Below are positions 10,319 through 18,966 of a DNA stretch of 37,165 nt, in pieces (the first letter of the stretch is position 1; every line of letters starts with the position of its first letter). The stretch lies in assembly GCA_035541655.1 (NCBI GenBank), contig DATKMY010000126.1:1-37165 (forward strand). The letters are read 5' to 3'. Under the pieces are notes generated by a model. That model saw nothing but the letters and a program-made list of their open reading frames with translations. It did no database searches and was not told the DNA's origin. Source of the stretch: CAIWHR01 sp035541655. GTDB taxonomy: Bacteria; Pseudomonadota; Gammaproteobacteria; Burkholderiales; Casimicrobiaceae. The position numbers were made by a program, and so were the translations under genes.

Positions 10319-12541
10319 ATGGTCGCCGTCGCGCATCGGGCGGCGGCCTCCGGCGTGCCGGAGGCTGTCTCCGCCTGGCTCGACACGCTGCGCGGCGCCT
10401 ATCCGCAGGAGGATCTCGATTCGTTCGCCGCGGCGCTCGATTACGCGCGCGCACGCTGCGGCGAGCTCACGGGGCGCGAGGGCGAGCCGCTCATAGGACG
10501 CGGACTCGCCGCGGCGACGATTCTCTCCAGCCTGAAGCTCGACGCGGGAACGGTGCGCGCTGCACTGCTGAGCGGGCTTCCGGGCGCGGGCGCATTCGAC
10601 GCCGAGGAGGTCGGGGCGCGCTTCGGCGCCGATGTCGCGGCGCTCGTCGCGGGCGCGGCGCGGATGGACGAGATCCGCGCGATCGCCCCGCAGGGCGACG
10701 CGAACGAGCGGGCGGCGCAGGCCGAGCGGCTGCGCAAGATGCTGCTCGCGATGGTCGAGGACATCCGCGTCGTGCTGCTGAAGCTCGCCGAGCGCACCGC
10801 CGCGCTGCGCTTCCTGATGGGCGGCGGTGCCACGACGCTCGGACCGCGGCAGCAGGCCGCACACGAGGCGCTCGACCTGTTCGCTCCGCTGGCGAACCGC
10901 CTCGGGATCTGGCAGCTCAAGTGGGAGCTCGAGGACCTGTCGATGCGTGCGCTCGAGCCCGACACCTACAAGTCGATCGCCAAGCTTCTCGACGAGCGGC
11001 GGCTCGACCGCGAGCGCTACATCGAGAACGTGATCGGCCGCCTGCAGCGCGAGCTCGCCACGGCGGGAATCCGCGCGGAGATCACCGGCAGGCCGAAGCA
11101 CATCTACAGCATCTGGAACAAGATGCGCCGCAAGCAGTCCGGTATCGACACGCTCTACGACATTCGCGCAGTGCGCATCCTCGTCGACGACGTCAAGGAC
11201 TGCTACGCGGCGCTGGGGCTCGTCCACCACATCTGGACGCCGCTGCCGCGGGAGTTCGACGATTACATCGCGAAGCCGAAGGCGAACAACTACCGCTCGC
11301 TGCACACGGCGGTGATCGGTCCCGAGGACAAGCCGCTCGAAGTCCAGATCCGCACCTTCGAGATGCATCAGCACTCGGAGTACGGCGTGGCGGCGCACTG
11401 GCGCTACAAGGAGGTCGGAAACAAGGGCGCGCGCCGCGATCCCGCTTTCGAGGATCGGATCGCGTGGCTGCGTCAGGTGCTCGACTGGAAGGATGCGGTG
11501 GCCGACGAATCGCAGTGGCTTGCCGCATTCAAGAGCAGCCTTTTCACCGACACCATCTATGTGCTGACGCCGCAGGGCAAGGTCGTCGACCTGCCGCGTG
11601 GCTCGACGCCCGTGGATTTCGCGTACGCGGTGCACACGAGTCTCGGCCATCGCTGCCGCGGCGCGCGCGTCGACGGCGCGATGGTTCCGCTCAATCACGT
11701 GCTCGGAAATGGCCAGCGCGTCGAGATCATCGCCGCGAAGGTGGAAGGTCCGTCGCGCGACTGGCTCAATCCGGAACTCGGCTACGCGCACAGCCATCGG
11801 GCGCGCGCGAAAGTGCGCCAGTGGTTCAAGGCGCAGCAGCTCGAGCAGACACTCGCGCAGGGGCGGGCGCTCGTTGAGCGCGAGCTGCAGCGCGCCGGCG
11901 CCACCGCCGTCAACCTCGACGCGGTTGCCGCCAAAGCCGGTTTTGCGAAAGCGGAGGAACTCTACGCGGCGGCGGCGCGCGACGAGATCAAGACCCGGCA
12001 GATCCAGATCGCCATCAAGTGGGTGCTGCAGCCCGACGCGAGCCCCGAGCCGGAACCCGAAGCGGACGTGCTCGCGCAGAAGAGCAAGGCTGCCGGCGCC
12101 GGCGGCGGAATTCTCGTCGTCGGCGTCGATCGCCTGATGACGATTCTCGCGCGCTGCTGCAAGCCCGCCCCTCCCGACCAGATCGTCGGCTACGTCACGC
12201 GCGGCAAGGGCGTTTCGATCCATCGGCAAAGTTGCAGCAATGTCGCGCGGATGCGGGCGCACGAGCCCGAGCGGCTGGTCGTCGCCGACTGGGGTGCGCC
12301 GCGCGACGAGGTGTTCCCGGTCGACATCGTGCTCGAGGCGATGGACCGCCAGGGACTGCTGCGCGACATCACCGAGATCTTTTCGCGCGAGAGAATCAAC
12401 GTCACCGCAGCGAACACGCTGACGCGCAACGGTGCGACACGGATGGCGTTCACGCTCGAAGTGAAGAGCCTCCCGGCGCTCGGGCGCGCGCTTGCGCTCG
12501 TCCGCGACGTGCGCGGCGTGCTCTCCGCCGGGCGGCGCTGA
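10319..12541 (+). CDS. relA: (p)ppGpp synthetase RelA
   Basis: Long RelA/SpoT homologue that makes (p)ppGpp on starved ribosomes. The N-terminal HD region is degenerate: the His and HD positions needed for hydrolysis are lost (GRGLAAATILSS, then ALLSGLPGAG), so it should be synthetase only. The synthetase domain (~245-400) is intact, with RPKHIYSIWNKM, DIRAVR and the acidic REFDDYIAKPK segment (EXDD, characteristic of RelA rather than SpoT). It is followed by TGS (~405-470, TPQGKVVDLPRGSTPVDFAY), a helical region, the zinc-finger CCKPAPPDQIVGY with HRQSC, and a C-terminal ACT/RRM domain. Length 740 is normal. It starts nine bases after glmM and converges with chrA 41 bases beyond its stop. 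Confidence 0.94.
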   Translation: MVAVAHRAAASGVPEAVSAWLDTLRGAYPQEDLDSFAAALDYARARCGELTGREGEPLIGRGLAAATILSSLKLDAGTVRAALLSGLPGAGAFDAEEVGARFGADVAALVAGAARMDEIRAIAPQGDANERAAQAERLRKMLLAMVEDIRVVLLKLAERTAALRFLMGGGATTLGPRQQAAHEALDLFAPLANRLGIWQLKWELEDLSMRALEPDTYKSIAKLLDERRLDRERYIENVIGRLQRELATAGIRAEITGRPKHIYSIWNKMRRKQSGIDTLYDIRAVRILVDDVKDCYAALGLVHHIWTPLPREFDDYIAKPKANNYRSLHTAVIGPEDKPLEVQIRTFEMHQHSEYGVAAHWRYKEVGNKGARRDPAFEDRIAWLRQVLDWKDAVADESQWLAAFKSSLFTDTIYVLTPQGKVVDLPRGSTPVDFAYAVHTSLGHRCRGARVDGAMVPLNHVLGNGQRVEIIAAKVEGPSRDWLNPELGYAHSHRARAKVRQWFKAQQLEQTLAQGRALVERELQRAGATAVNLDAVAAKAGFAKAEELYAAAARDEIKTRQIQIAIKWVLQPDASPEPEPEADVLAQKSKAAGAGGGILVVGVDRLMTILARCCKPAPPDQIVGYVTRGKGVSIHRQSCSNVARMRAHEPERLVVADWGAPRDEVFPVDIVLEAMDRQGLLRDITEIFSRERINVTAANTLTRNGATRMAFTLEVKSLPALGRALALVRDVRGVLSAGRR

Positions 12542-12582
12542 CGGGGCGCGCGCCCTCGCGGCGGCGCGGGCGTTTGCCGAAG

Positions 12583-14013
12583 TCAGCCGGCGAGCAACGC
12601 CCTCGCCATCCCGAACACGCCGCAGGCGAGTATCACGGGAATGACGCCGGCCTTGAGGCGGAAGAGCGCCAGCGCGGCGACAACACCGATTCCGAGCGCG
12701 AGCGGATCGAACGCGCCGATGAATGCTCCGGCAATCCAGCCTTTCGGCCAGAACACGTGCCAGGCGAAGAAGACCGCTAGGTTGACGATCACCCCCACCA
12801 GGGCCGCGGTGATTCCGGTGAGCGGGGCCGTGAACCGTATCTGTCCGTGCGTCGTCTCGACGAGCGGGCCGCCGGACAGGATGAAGAGAAAGCTCGGCAG
12901 GAACGTGAAGTAGGTCGCGACGCAGGCGCCCGCGATGCCCGCGGCAGCAAGAGCACTCGGGCCGAAAGCCGCTTTCGTCCATGCACCGACGAACCCCACG
13001 AACGCGACGACCATGATCAGAGGACCGGGCGTCGTCTCGCCGAGCGCGAGACCGTCGATCATCTGCGGCGCGGTCAGCCATCCGTAATTGTCGACGGCGC
13101 CCTGATAGACGTAGGGCAGCACCGCGTACGCGCCACCGAAGGTCAGGAACGCTGCTTTGGTGAAGAACGTTCCCATCTGCACGAGGGTCCCGTCCATGCC
13201 GTGCGTGCCGACGAGCGCCGCGAGCGCGGCCGCCCACAACGCGACGCACACCGCGACGACCCGCGCGAGACGAGCCGCGCGGAATCGCGCATGCGGCGGC
13301 GTCGGCGTGTCGTCGTCGATGACGGCAGGCGCGTGTGCGCCGCCATCTTCGCGGTGCCCGCCGCCGCCTGCGAATGCCCGCGGCGCGATCCGGCCGCCGA
13401 AATGGCCGACGGTCCCCGCCGCGATGACGATGGCGGGGAACGGCGCGGCGAACGCGAAGATCGCGACGAACGCCAGTGCGGCGATCACCCACAGCGCGGG
13501 ATGCTTGAGCGCGCGGGTCCCGATCCTCCACGCTGCATGCAGCACGATCGCGACGACCGCCGGCTTGATCCCGTAGAGGACGCCGGCAACCGCCGCGACG
13601 TTGCCGAACGCCATGTACAGCCAGGAAAGCACGATCAGCACGAATAGCGACGGGAGCACGAAGAGCGCGCCCGCGACGACTCCTCCCCATGTCCTGTGCA
13701 TCAGCCAGCCGATGTACGTTGCGAGCTGCTGTGCTTCGGGGCCGGGAAGGACCATGCAGTAGTTGAGTGCGTGCAGGAAGCGGCGCTCGGAAATCCAGCG
13801 CTGCCGGTCGACGAGATCGTGATGCATGATCGCGATCTGCCCGGCCGGTCCGCCGAAGCTCACGAAGCCGAGCTTCAGCCAGTAGCGGAACGCCTCTGCT
13901 CGCGTGGGAGTGGATGGTGCCGGCACGACGCGCGCGCCTGCCGCAGCGGCGGCGCTCGTGGCGGGCTCGCGCGCCTGCGTGCCGCTCGGCTTGGATTCCC
14001 TCGTAGGGCTCAC
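12583..14013 (-). CDS. chrA: Chromate transporter ChrA
   Basis: CHR-family inner-membrane protein that exports chromate. The 476-residue protein has the two homologous CHR halves: the first with GFVSFGGPAGQIAIMH and PGPEAQQLATYIGWL (~60-110), the second with AFLTFGGAYAVLPYV and LGETTPGPLIM (~290-350), separated by a hydrophilic His-rich loop (GGGGHREDGGAHAP). About ten membrane segments are visible. The start is GTG 14013, whose GTGA overlaps the stop of the upstream rhodanese-ChrB gene; the long in-frame extension upstream is a shadow of that gene. The first ~40 residues are Ala/Thr/Pro-rich and not conserved. It forms a chromate-resistance pair with the upstream gene. Confidence 0.93.
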   Translation of the reverse strand: MSPTRESKPSGTQAREPATSAAAAAGARVVPAPSTPTRAEAFRYWLKLGFVSFGGPAGQIAIMHHDLVDRQRWISERRFLHALNYCMVLPGPEAQQLATYIGWLMHRTWGGVVAGALFVLPSLFVLIVLSWLYMAFGNVAAVAGVLYGIKPAVVAIVLHAAWRIGTRALKHPALWVIAALAFVAIFAFAAPFPAIVIAAGTVGHFGGRIAPRAFAGGGGHREDGGAHAPAVIDDDTPTPPHARFRAARLARVVAVCVALWAAALAALVGTHGMDGTLVQMGTFFTKAAFLTFGGAYAVLPYVYQGAVDNYGWLTAPQMIDGLALGETTPGPLIMVVAFVGFVGAWTKAAFGPSALAAAGIAGACVATYFTFLPSFLFILSGGPLVETTHGQIRFTAPLTGITAALVGVIVNLAVFFAWHVFWPKGWIAGAFIGAFDPLALGIGVVAALALFRLKAGVIPVILACGVFGMARALLAG

Positions 14014-14777
14014 GTGGTCTCGATGCCGTGCGTTTCGCGGTAGCACGCGTAAAGGGAGTCGTAGACGAGCATCCCCCACCTCAGCGTCTCGTGATCGTCG
14101 GCGAAGATCGCCGAGAGTCCGCGCGAGACGGTAAGCAGTCCGGGCGCTTCCGGCGCAATCTCCGGCATGCCGGTATCGGCGCCGCGGACGATCGTTGCCA
14201 GCGCGGCGAGCGCCGGATCGCGGAGATCGTGCAGGCGAACGAACGCGTCGAAGCTGCATTCGTGGCCTCTGTGCGTGTATCGGACGTCCGGAACGTCGAA
14301 CGGCTCGGCATCGTGCGCACTGGCGAAAGCCCGCACTTCCTCGGTCGGCACGTAGAAGAACTCCGCCGCCGGGTCGATGAAGCGGCGGACGAGCCACGGG
14401 CACGCGATCCGATCGATCTTCGGCCGCTCGCGGGTGACCCACCGCGTCGGCGAGGCGAGCGAGCGCGTCGGGAATCCTTCGACTTTCCATTGTTCGATGC
14501 CGCCCGCAACGTAGCGCGCATCGAGGCCTCGCGCGCGCAATGCCGATGCCGCGTTCTGGCTGACCTCGTGGCCGCGGACGCAATAGACGACGACGCTCCG
14601 CCACGGCTCGAGCGTGGACGCCCAGGCTTCGAGCGCTTCTGGCGGACGCCGGACCGCTCCCGGGATCACACGAGGATTGTCGTCGAATGCGGGCTGCCGT
14701 CGCACGTCGACGAGTGCGACCGGCGGAAAGTCAGCCAGCCGACTCTTCAATTCAAAGGGGGTGATGGCCGGATCCAT
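14010..14777 (-). CDS. chrB: Rhodanese-ChrB fusion, chromate resistance protein
   Basis: Residues 1-~105 are a rhodanese (sulfurtransferase) domain with active-site loop VVYCVRGHEVSQ (nucleophile Cys66). Residues ~117-255 match the C-terminal domain of ChrB (RPKIDRIACPWLVRRFIDP, then THRGHECSFDAFV and the DPAL helix), found in chromate-resistance and chromate-responsive proteins. I choose ATG 14777 because GGAGG lies ten bases upstream; an alternative start at 14810 adds 11 unconserved residues. The GTGA overlap with chrA implies coupled translation. The winged-helix N-domain of full ChrB regulators is absent, so a regulatory role is uncertain; a role in chromate or thiol handling is inferred from the domains and the partner. 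Confidence 0.85.
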   Translation of the reverse strand: MDPAITPFELKSRLADFPPVALVDVRRQPAFDDNPRVIPGAVRRPPEALEAWASTLEPWRSVVVYCVRGHEVSQNAASALRARGLDARYVAGGIEQWKVEGFPTRSLASPTRWVTRERPKIDRIACPWLVRRFIDPAAEFFYVPTEEVRAFASAHDAEPFDVPDVRYTHRGHECSFDAFVRLHDLRDPALAALATIVRGADTGMPEIAPEAPGLLTVSRGLSAIFADDHETLRWGMLVYDSLYACYRETHGIETT

Positions 14778-14875
14778 AAGTTCGATGCCTCCTCGCTGCG
14801 CATGCAGCAACGAAGCAGACCTTGGATGGCGCGAGGCCAGCGATGCAGCGGGGCGTCTGCGGGAGCCCTCGGCCG

Positions 14876-14905
14876 ATGTTACGGGCGCTGCGCTCGGGGT
14901 GTCAA
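14876..14905 (-). promoter_or_regulatory. Sigma-70-type promoter for the chrB-chrA pair
   Basis: On the minus strand TTGACA (14905-14900) is followed after 18 bases by TAACAT (14881-14876). The perfect -35 and four-of-six -10 lie between the moeA stop and the chrB start, leaving a leader of about 90 bases. This suggests that the chromate genes have their own promoter rather than depending on the moa-moe operon. Confidence 0.55.
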
Positions 14906-14918
14906 TGCGTCAGCGGCG

Positions 14919-16235
14919 TCAAACCAGCCCTTCGAGGAGCTGGACGTCGACCTCCTCGCCGGCGGCGCAGTTGCCACTCTCGACGGGCAGCACGATGAAG
15001 CAATTCGCCTGCGACATCGACGACAGGATCCCCGACCCTTGATCGCCGGTCGGCCGCACGGTGAAGCCGCCGCCGCCGTCGGACGAGAGGATGCCGCGCT
15101 GGAATTCCATTCGACCCGGGAGCTTGCGAATGGGCGCGCCGAGCTTCACCCTGAACGTCGGCATCGGCGCGACGTCGCGCCGCCCCTGAAGGACGAAGAG
15201 CGCGTCGCGGACGAATTCGTAGAACGTGACCATCACCGCGACCGGATTCCCCGGCAAGCCGAAGAAGTGCGCGCCGCCGATCCGACCGTAGGCGAGCGGG
15301 CGACCGGGCTTCATCGCGATCTTCCAGAACAGCACCTCGCCGAGCTTCGCGAGCTGCTCCTTCACGTAGTCGGCTTCGCCGACCGACACTCCGCCGGACG
15401 TGATCACGACGTCGGCGGCTGCCGCCGCGTCGGCGAATGCGCGCTCGATGGCTTCCGGCAGGTCGGCGACGACGCCCATGTCGAGGACGTCGCAGTTGAG
15501 GCGCGTCAGCATTCCGTAAATCGTGTAGCGGTTGCTGTCGTAGACCTCTCCGGGCGCGAGCGGCGTACCGATCGACTTCAGCTCGTCGCCGGTCGAGAAG
15601 AACGCAACACGCAGCTTCCGGTACACGGCGACTTCGCCGATGCCGAGAGAGGCGAGCATCCCGAGCTCCGCGGGACGCACGAGCTGGCCGGCGGCGAACA
15701 CGCGCTGCCCCGGCGCAAGATCCTCGCCGGCGAAGCGGCGGTTCTGTCCGGCCTTCGCGATCGCGCCGGCGGCCACGCGCACGCGGCCCGCTTCCTCGCT
15801 CGCGCGCTCCTGCATGACGACGGAGTCGGCGCCGTGCGGCATCACGCCTCCGGTGAAGATCCGCACGCATTGCCCGGGACCGACCGTTACGCCGGACGGC
15901 TTGCCGGCGAACGATTCGCCGATGCGGTCGAGCACCGTCTCGCGATCGGCAGCGAGGTCCGCGAAACGCAGCGCGTAGCCGTCCATCGCCGAGTTGTCGT
16001 GCGCGGGGACTGCAAGGGGCGAAACGACGTCGGCCGCAAGGATGCGCCCGAGCGCTTGGCGGATCGGAACGCGCTCCGTCGCGGTGACCGGTTCGAGAAA
16101 CGAGCGGATCAACGCTCGCGCGCGCTCGACCGGCATCGAATTCGGGTCGTAGTCGTCGGCGCAGGACGCCTCGCGCAGCGTTCTCGCTCGAGCCGAAACG
16201 TCCATGGATTGGTTGGGGGGTGCGTCGAGTTTCAT
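14919..16235 (-). CDS. moeA: Molybdopterin molybdenumtransferase MoeA
   Basis: MoeA inserts molybdate into adenylylated molybdopterin to give Mo-MPT. The 438-residue protein starts at ATG 16235 (MKLDAPPNQSMDV); the open frame upstream overlaps mobA and is a shadow. Recognisable motifs are PAHDNSAMDGYAL (domain 1/3), VRIFTGGVMPHGAD (domain 2), the MoCF/MoaB-like domain with FFSTGDEL, VYDSNRY, VITSGGVSVGEADYVKE and FFGLPGNPVAVMVTF, and a C-terminal beta-barrel (domain 4). It lies 25 bases after mobA and is last in the moaA-fdhD-mobA-moeA operon, which stands opposite the formate dehydrogenase genes that need the cofactor. Confidence 0.95.
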   Translation of the reverse strand: MKLDAPPNQSMDVSARARTLREASCADDYDPNSMPVERARALIRSFLEPVTATERVPIRQALGRILAADVVSPLAVPAHDNSAMDGYALRFADLAADRETVLDRIGESFAGKPSGVTVGPGQCVRIFTGGVMPHGADSVVMQERASEEAGRVRVAAGAIAKAGQNRRFAGEDLAPGQRVFAAGQLVRPAELGMLASLGIGEVAVYRKLRVAFFSTGDELKSIGTPLAPGEVYDSNRYTIYGMLTRLNCDVLDMGVVADLPEAIERAFADAAAAADVVITSGGVSVGEADYVKEQLAKLGEVLFWKIAMKPGRPLAYGRIGGAHFFGLPGNPVAVMVTFYEFVRDALFVLQGRRDVAPMPTFRVKLGAPIRKLPGRMEFQRGILSSDGGGGFTVRPTGDQGSGILSSMSQANCFIVLPVESGNCAAGEEVDVQLLEGLV

Positions 16236-16260
16236 GTCGATGGCGCCATCGTGCCGGAAT

Positions 16261-16851
16261 TCACGTCTTCGCCGCGGCAGCGAGCTCGGCAGCGGTGTTG
16301 ATGTTGCGGAACGCTTCGGCTTCGTCGTCGAAGGGAACCTCGGCGACGTCGAGCGCAGCGTACCACGCGTCGATCTTGCGTCCTCCGCGTTCGAGAAAGG
16401 CGGCGAGCCCCGGCAGGACATCGCGGCGAACGAGCGCGAACACCGGATGCGGCTGGTCGAAAGTCTTCGCCACCGCGAGCTGCGCATCGCCGGCGACGAG
16501 TGCCGTACGAAGTCTGTCGACGAGATCCGGCGGCAGAAACGGGGAGTCGCAGGGCACGGTGACGGCAAGCGCGCGGGTCGCGCGCGTGAGCCCTGCGTGC
16601 AGGCCCGCGAGCGGGCCGGCGAATCCGCCGACGCTGTCCGCGACGACGGGATAGCCGAGCGCACGGTAGCGGTCGAGATTCTGATTGGCGTTGACCAGAA
16701 CGTCGGCGACCTGCGGAGCGAGGCGGCGCAGCACGTGCGCGATCATCGGCTCGCCGGCGAGCTCGACCCAACCCTTGTCGACACCTCCCATCCTGCGTCC
16801 CTGGCCGCCCGCCAGCACGATGCCGGTGACGTCCGCATGACGGTGGGTCAT
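16261..16851 (-). CDS. mobA: Molybdenum cofactor guanylyltransferase MobA
   Basis: MobA links GMP to Mo-molybdopterin to give bis-MGD, the cofactor form used by formate dehydrogenases. The 196-residue protein has the nucleotidyltransferase loop VLAGGQGRRMGGVDKGW at residues ~11-27, then VPCDSPFLP with the metal-binding Asp, and HPVFALVRRDVLPGL. The ATG at 16851 overlaps the fdhD stop (ATGA), so fdhD and mobA are translationally coupled; much longer in-frame extensions are shadows of fdhD. MobA next to FdhD fits a dedicated maturation set for the divergent formate dehydrogenase operon. Confidence 0.94.
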   Translation of the reverse strand: MTHRHADVTGIVLAGGQGRRMGGVDKGWVELAGEPMIAHVLRRLAPQVADVLVNANQNLDRYRALGYPVVADSVGGFAGPLAGLHAGLTRATRALAVTVPCDSPFLPPDLVDRLRTALVAGDAQLAVAKTFDQPHPVFALVRRDVLPGLAAFLERGGRKIDAWYAALDVAEVPFDDEAEAFRNINTAAELAAAAKT

Positions 16852-17702
16852 CGTGGCGCGGCGGCAGGCTCGGCGCGGAATCGATCGGCGCCCGTGAAGA
16901 GCAGGTAATGCTTCCCGGTGGCCCTGCCGATCATCGTCATCCCGACCTTTACGGCGATCTCGTGGCCCATCTGCGTCAGACCGGAGCGCGAAACCAGGAA
17001 CGGGATCCCCATCTGCGCCGCCTTGATCACCATCTCGGAGGTGAGCCTGCCGGTCGTGTAGAAGACCTTGTCGCCGCCGTCGATCCGGTCGAGCCACATC
17101 TGCCCGGCGATCGCATCGACCGCGTTGTGGCGCCCGACGTCCTCGACGAAGCTGAGGATCTCCGAGTGCCCGGGCTCGTTCGTCGCGAGCGCACAGCCGT
17201 GCACGGCGCCGGCCTGCTTGTAGATCGTTTCGTGCAGGCGGACGCGGTCGAGCAGCGCATAGAGCGTTGCCTGAGTGAGCGTCGCCTCCTTCGGCAGCCG
17301 CACGTCGTCGATCTCGGCCATCAGGTCCCCGAACACGGTTCCCTGGCCGCAGCCGCTCGTCGTCGTGCGCTTCTTCGTTTTCGCGGCGAGGTCTTTCAGG
17401 CCGTGCCGCGTCTTGACGACGACCGCGGCCACATCCCAATCGACCTGAACCGAAGCGATATCTTCGATCCGCTCGATGAGCCGCTGATTGCGCAGGTACC
17501 CGATCGCCAGCGCCTCGGGCGCCGCGCCGAGCGTCATCAACGTGAGGAGCTCGTGCCTGTCGACGTAGAGCGTGAGCGGATGCTCGCCGGCGATCGCGGT
17601 TTCGCGCAGCGCGCCCGTCTCGTCGCGCGCCGAAACAGTGAACGTCGCCGGCCGCGCGGCGTGGGTGAGCACCGGGCGGTAGGGCGTATTCGGGGCATTC
17701 AT
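16848..17702 (-). CDS. fdhD: Formate dehydrogenase accessory sulfurtransferase FdhD
   Basis: FdhD moves sulfur from IscS to the bis-MGD cofactor before it enters formate dehydrogenase. The 284-residue protein carries the family blocks EHPLTLYVDRHE, PEALAIGYLRNQ, EDVGRHNAVD, TTGRLTSEMV and FLVSRSG. In the mobile loop where E. coli FdhD has a CxxC (Cys121/Cys124), this protein reads TTSGCGQGTVF and keeps only the first Cys. MoaA ends 13 bases upstream and mobA overlaps downstream, consistent with one operon. Confidence 0.94.
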   Translation of the reverse strand: MNAPNTPYRPVLTHAARPATFTVSARDETGALRETAIAGEHPLTLYVDRHELLTLMTLGAAPEALAIGYLRNQRLIERIEDIASVQVDWDVAAVVVKTRHGLKDLAAKTKKRTTTSGCGQGTVFGDLMAEIDDVRLPKEATLTQATLYALLDRVRLHETIYKQAGAVHGCALATNEPGHSEILSFVEDVGRHNAVDAIAGQMWLDRIDGGDKVFYTTGRLTSEMVIKAAQMGIPFLVSRSGLTQMGHEIAVKVGMTMIGRATGKHYLLFTGADRFRAEPAAAPR

Positions 17703-17715
17703 CGGCCGGAGTCGG

Positions 17716-18831
17716 TCAGCCGCCGATATAGCTCATCTCGACTTTCGGCAGGCGGACGGTGTTCGCGCTGCGGATCTCCGAATAGCGATCGACGCGGACC
17801 TTCCACACGGCCGCGATCGCATTTCCGATCTGCGCGTCGGCGAAGCCGCCGCGCAGCAGCGCGCGCAGGTCGTGGCCCGCGGTGGCGAACAGGCAGGTGT
17901 AGAGCTTGCCGTCGGTCGATAGCCGGGCGCGCGTGCAGTCGCGGCAGAACGCCTGCGTCACCGAGGCGATCACGCCGATCTCGCCGCTGCCGTCGCGGTA
18001 CTTCCAGCGCTGCGCGACCTCGCCGCCGTAGTTCCGGTCGGCATTCTCGAGCGGCAGCTCGGCGTCGATCGCGCGCACGACCTCCGCCGCGGGGACGACG
18101 TCGTCCATCCGCCAGCCGTTCGTCGCACCGACATCCATGTACTCGATGAAGCGCACGATGTGGCCGGTGCCCCTGAAATGGCGCGCCATCGGCACGACCG
18201 ACGAGTCGTTGGTGCCGCGCTTTACCACCATGTTGATCTTGATCGGTGCGAGGCCCGCTGCCGCCGCGGCATCGATTCCCTCGAGCACCTTCGCAACCGG
18301 AAAATCGACGTCGTTCATCGCGCGAAACGTCGCGTCGTCGAGCGAGTCGAGGCTGACCGTCACGCGCTTGAGGCCCGCGGCGGCGAGGCTCCTGGCCTTC
18401 TTCGCGAGCAGCGCGCCGTTGGTCGTCAGCGTGAGGTCGACGTCGCCGAGCTTCGCGAGCATCTCGACGAGCCGCTCGACGTTCCGGCGCAGCAGCGGCT
18501 CGCCGCCGGTGAGGCGGATCTTCTGCACGCCGCGCTCGACGAAGATCCGGGCGACGCGCGCGATCTCTTCGAAGGAGAGGATCTCGGCGTGCGGAAGGAA
18601 CGCGAAATTCGCGTCGAAGACATCCTTCGGCATGCAGTAGACGCAGCGGAAATTGCAGCGGTCGGTCACCGAGATCCGCAGGTCGCGCAACGGCCGCCCG
18701 AGCGTGTCGCCGACCGGACTCGCGCGTGCAGTCTCGTCGTCCGCCGCTGCGTCGAGCAGAGCGTCCAGATCGCCGCGCGCTTTCGGGCGAGGCGCCTTGC
18801 GTAGATCGGCTATCGGGATGATCGTCGCCAT
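17716..18831 (-). CDS. moaA: GTP 3',8-cyclase MoaA
   Basis: Radical-SAM enzyme that starts molybdenum-cofactor synthesis from GTP. The SAM cluster motif CNFRCVYC (CxxxCxxC) lies near residue 65, the SAM-binding GGEP in KIRLTGGEPLLRR, and the second 4Fe-4S cluster uses CRDCTRARLSTDGKLYTC (CxxC-x13-C). The protein ends in the double Gly (MSYIGG) needed for activity with MoaC. I use ATG 18831, giving 371 residues; GTG 18852 is an equally open alternative and neither has a strong Shine-Dalgarno. The ~50-residue N-terminal extension before the core is typical of betaproteobacteria. It heads the minus-strand operon, divergent from the formate dehydrogenase genes across 135 bases. MoaC, MoaD and MoaE are not in the window. 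Confidence 0.95.
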   Translation of the reverse strand: MATIIPIADLRKAPRPKARGDLDALLDAAADDETARASPVGDTLGRPLRDLRISVTDRCNFRCVYCMPKDVFDANFAFLPHAEILSFEEIARVARIFVERGVQKIRLTGGEPLLRRNVERLVEMLAKLGDVDLTLTTNGALLAKKARSLAAAGLKRVTVSLDSLDDATFRAMNDVDFPVAKVLEGIDAAAAAGLAPIKINMVVKRGTNDSSVVPMARHFRGTGHIVRFIEYMDVGATNGWRMDDVVPAAEVVRAIDAELPLENADRNYGGEVAQRWKYRDGSGEIGVIASVTQAFCRDCTRARLSTDGKLYTCLFATAGHDLRALLRGGFADAQIGNAIAAVWKVRVDRYSEIRSANTVRLPKVEMSYIGG

Positions 18832-18966
18832 GCCTTTGGAATCGATCCGCACCGAGGGGGTGGTGGCGTTGGACGCCTGATCTTAGCAGACGCGCAAAAC
18901 GCTGGTGTATGATCGGCCGCGGCGGCCCGTCGCCTGGCGTATCGCTTTCGTTGCGTCGATTTTGCA

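Noticed and set aside
9776..13690. 1304-codon minus-strand open frame across glmM, relA and chrA
   Set aside because: Spans three well-identified genes in shadow frames; the part over chrA is out of frame with the real ChrA sequence.
14028..16301. 757-codon plus-strand open frame opposite chrB and moeA
   Set aside because: Antisense to genes with clear motifs; composition is shadow-like.
14919..16664. Upstream extension of moeA by ~140 residues
   Set aside because: The extension is an out-of-frame copy of mobA; conserved MoeA sequence begins after Met 16235.
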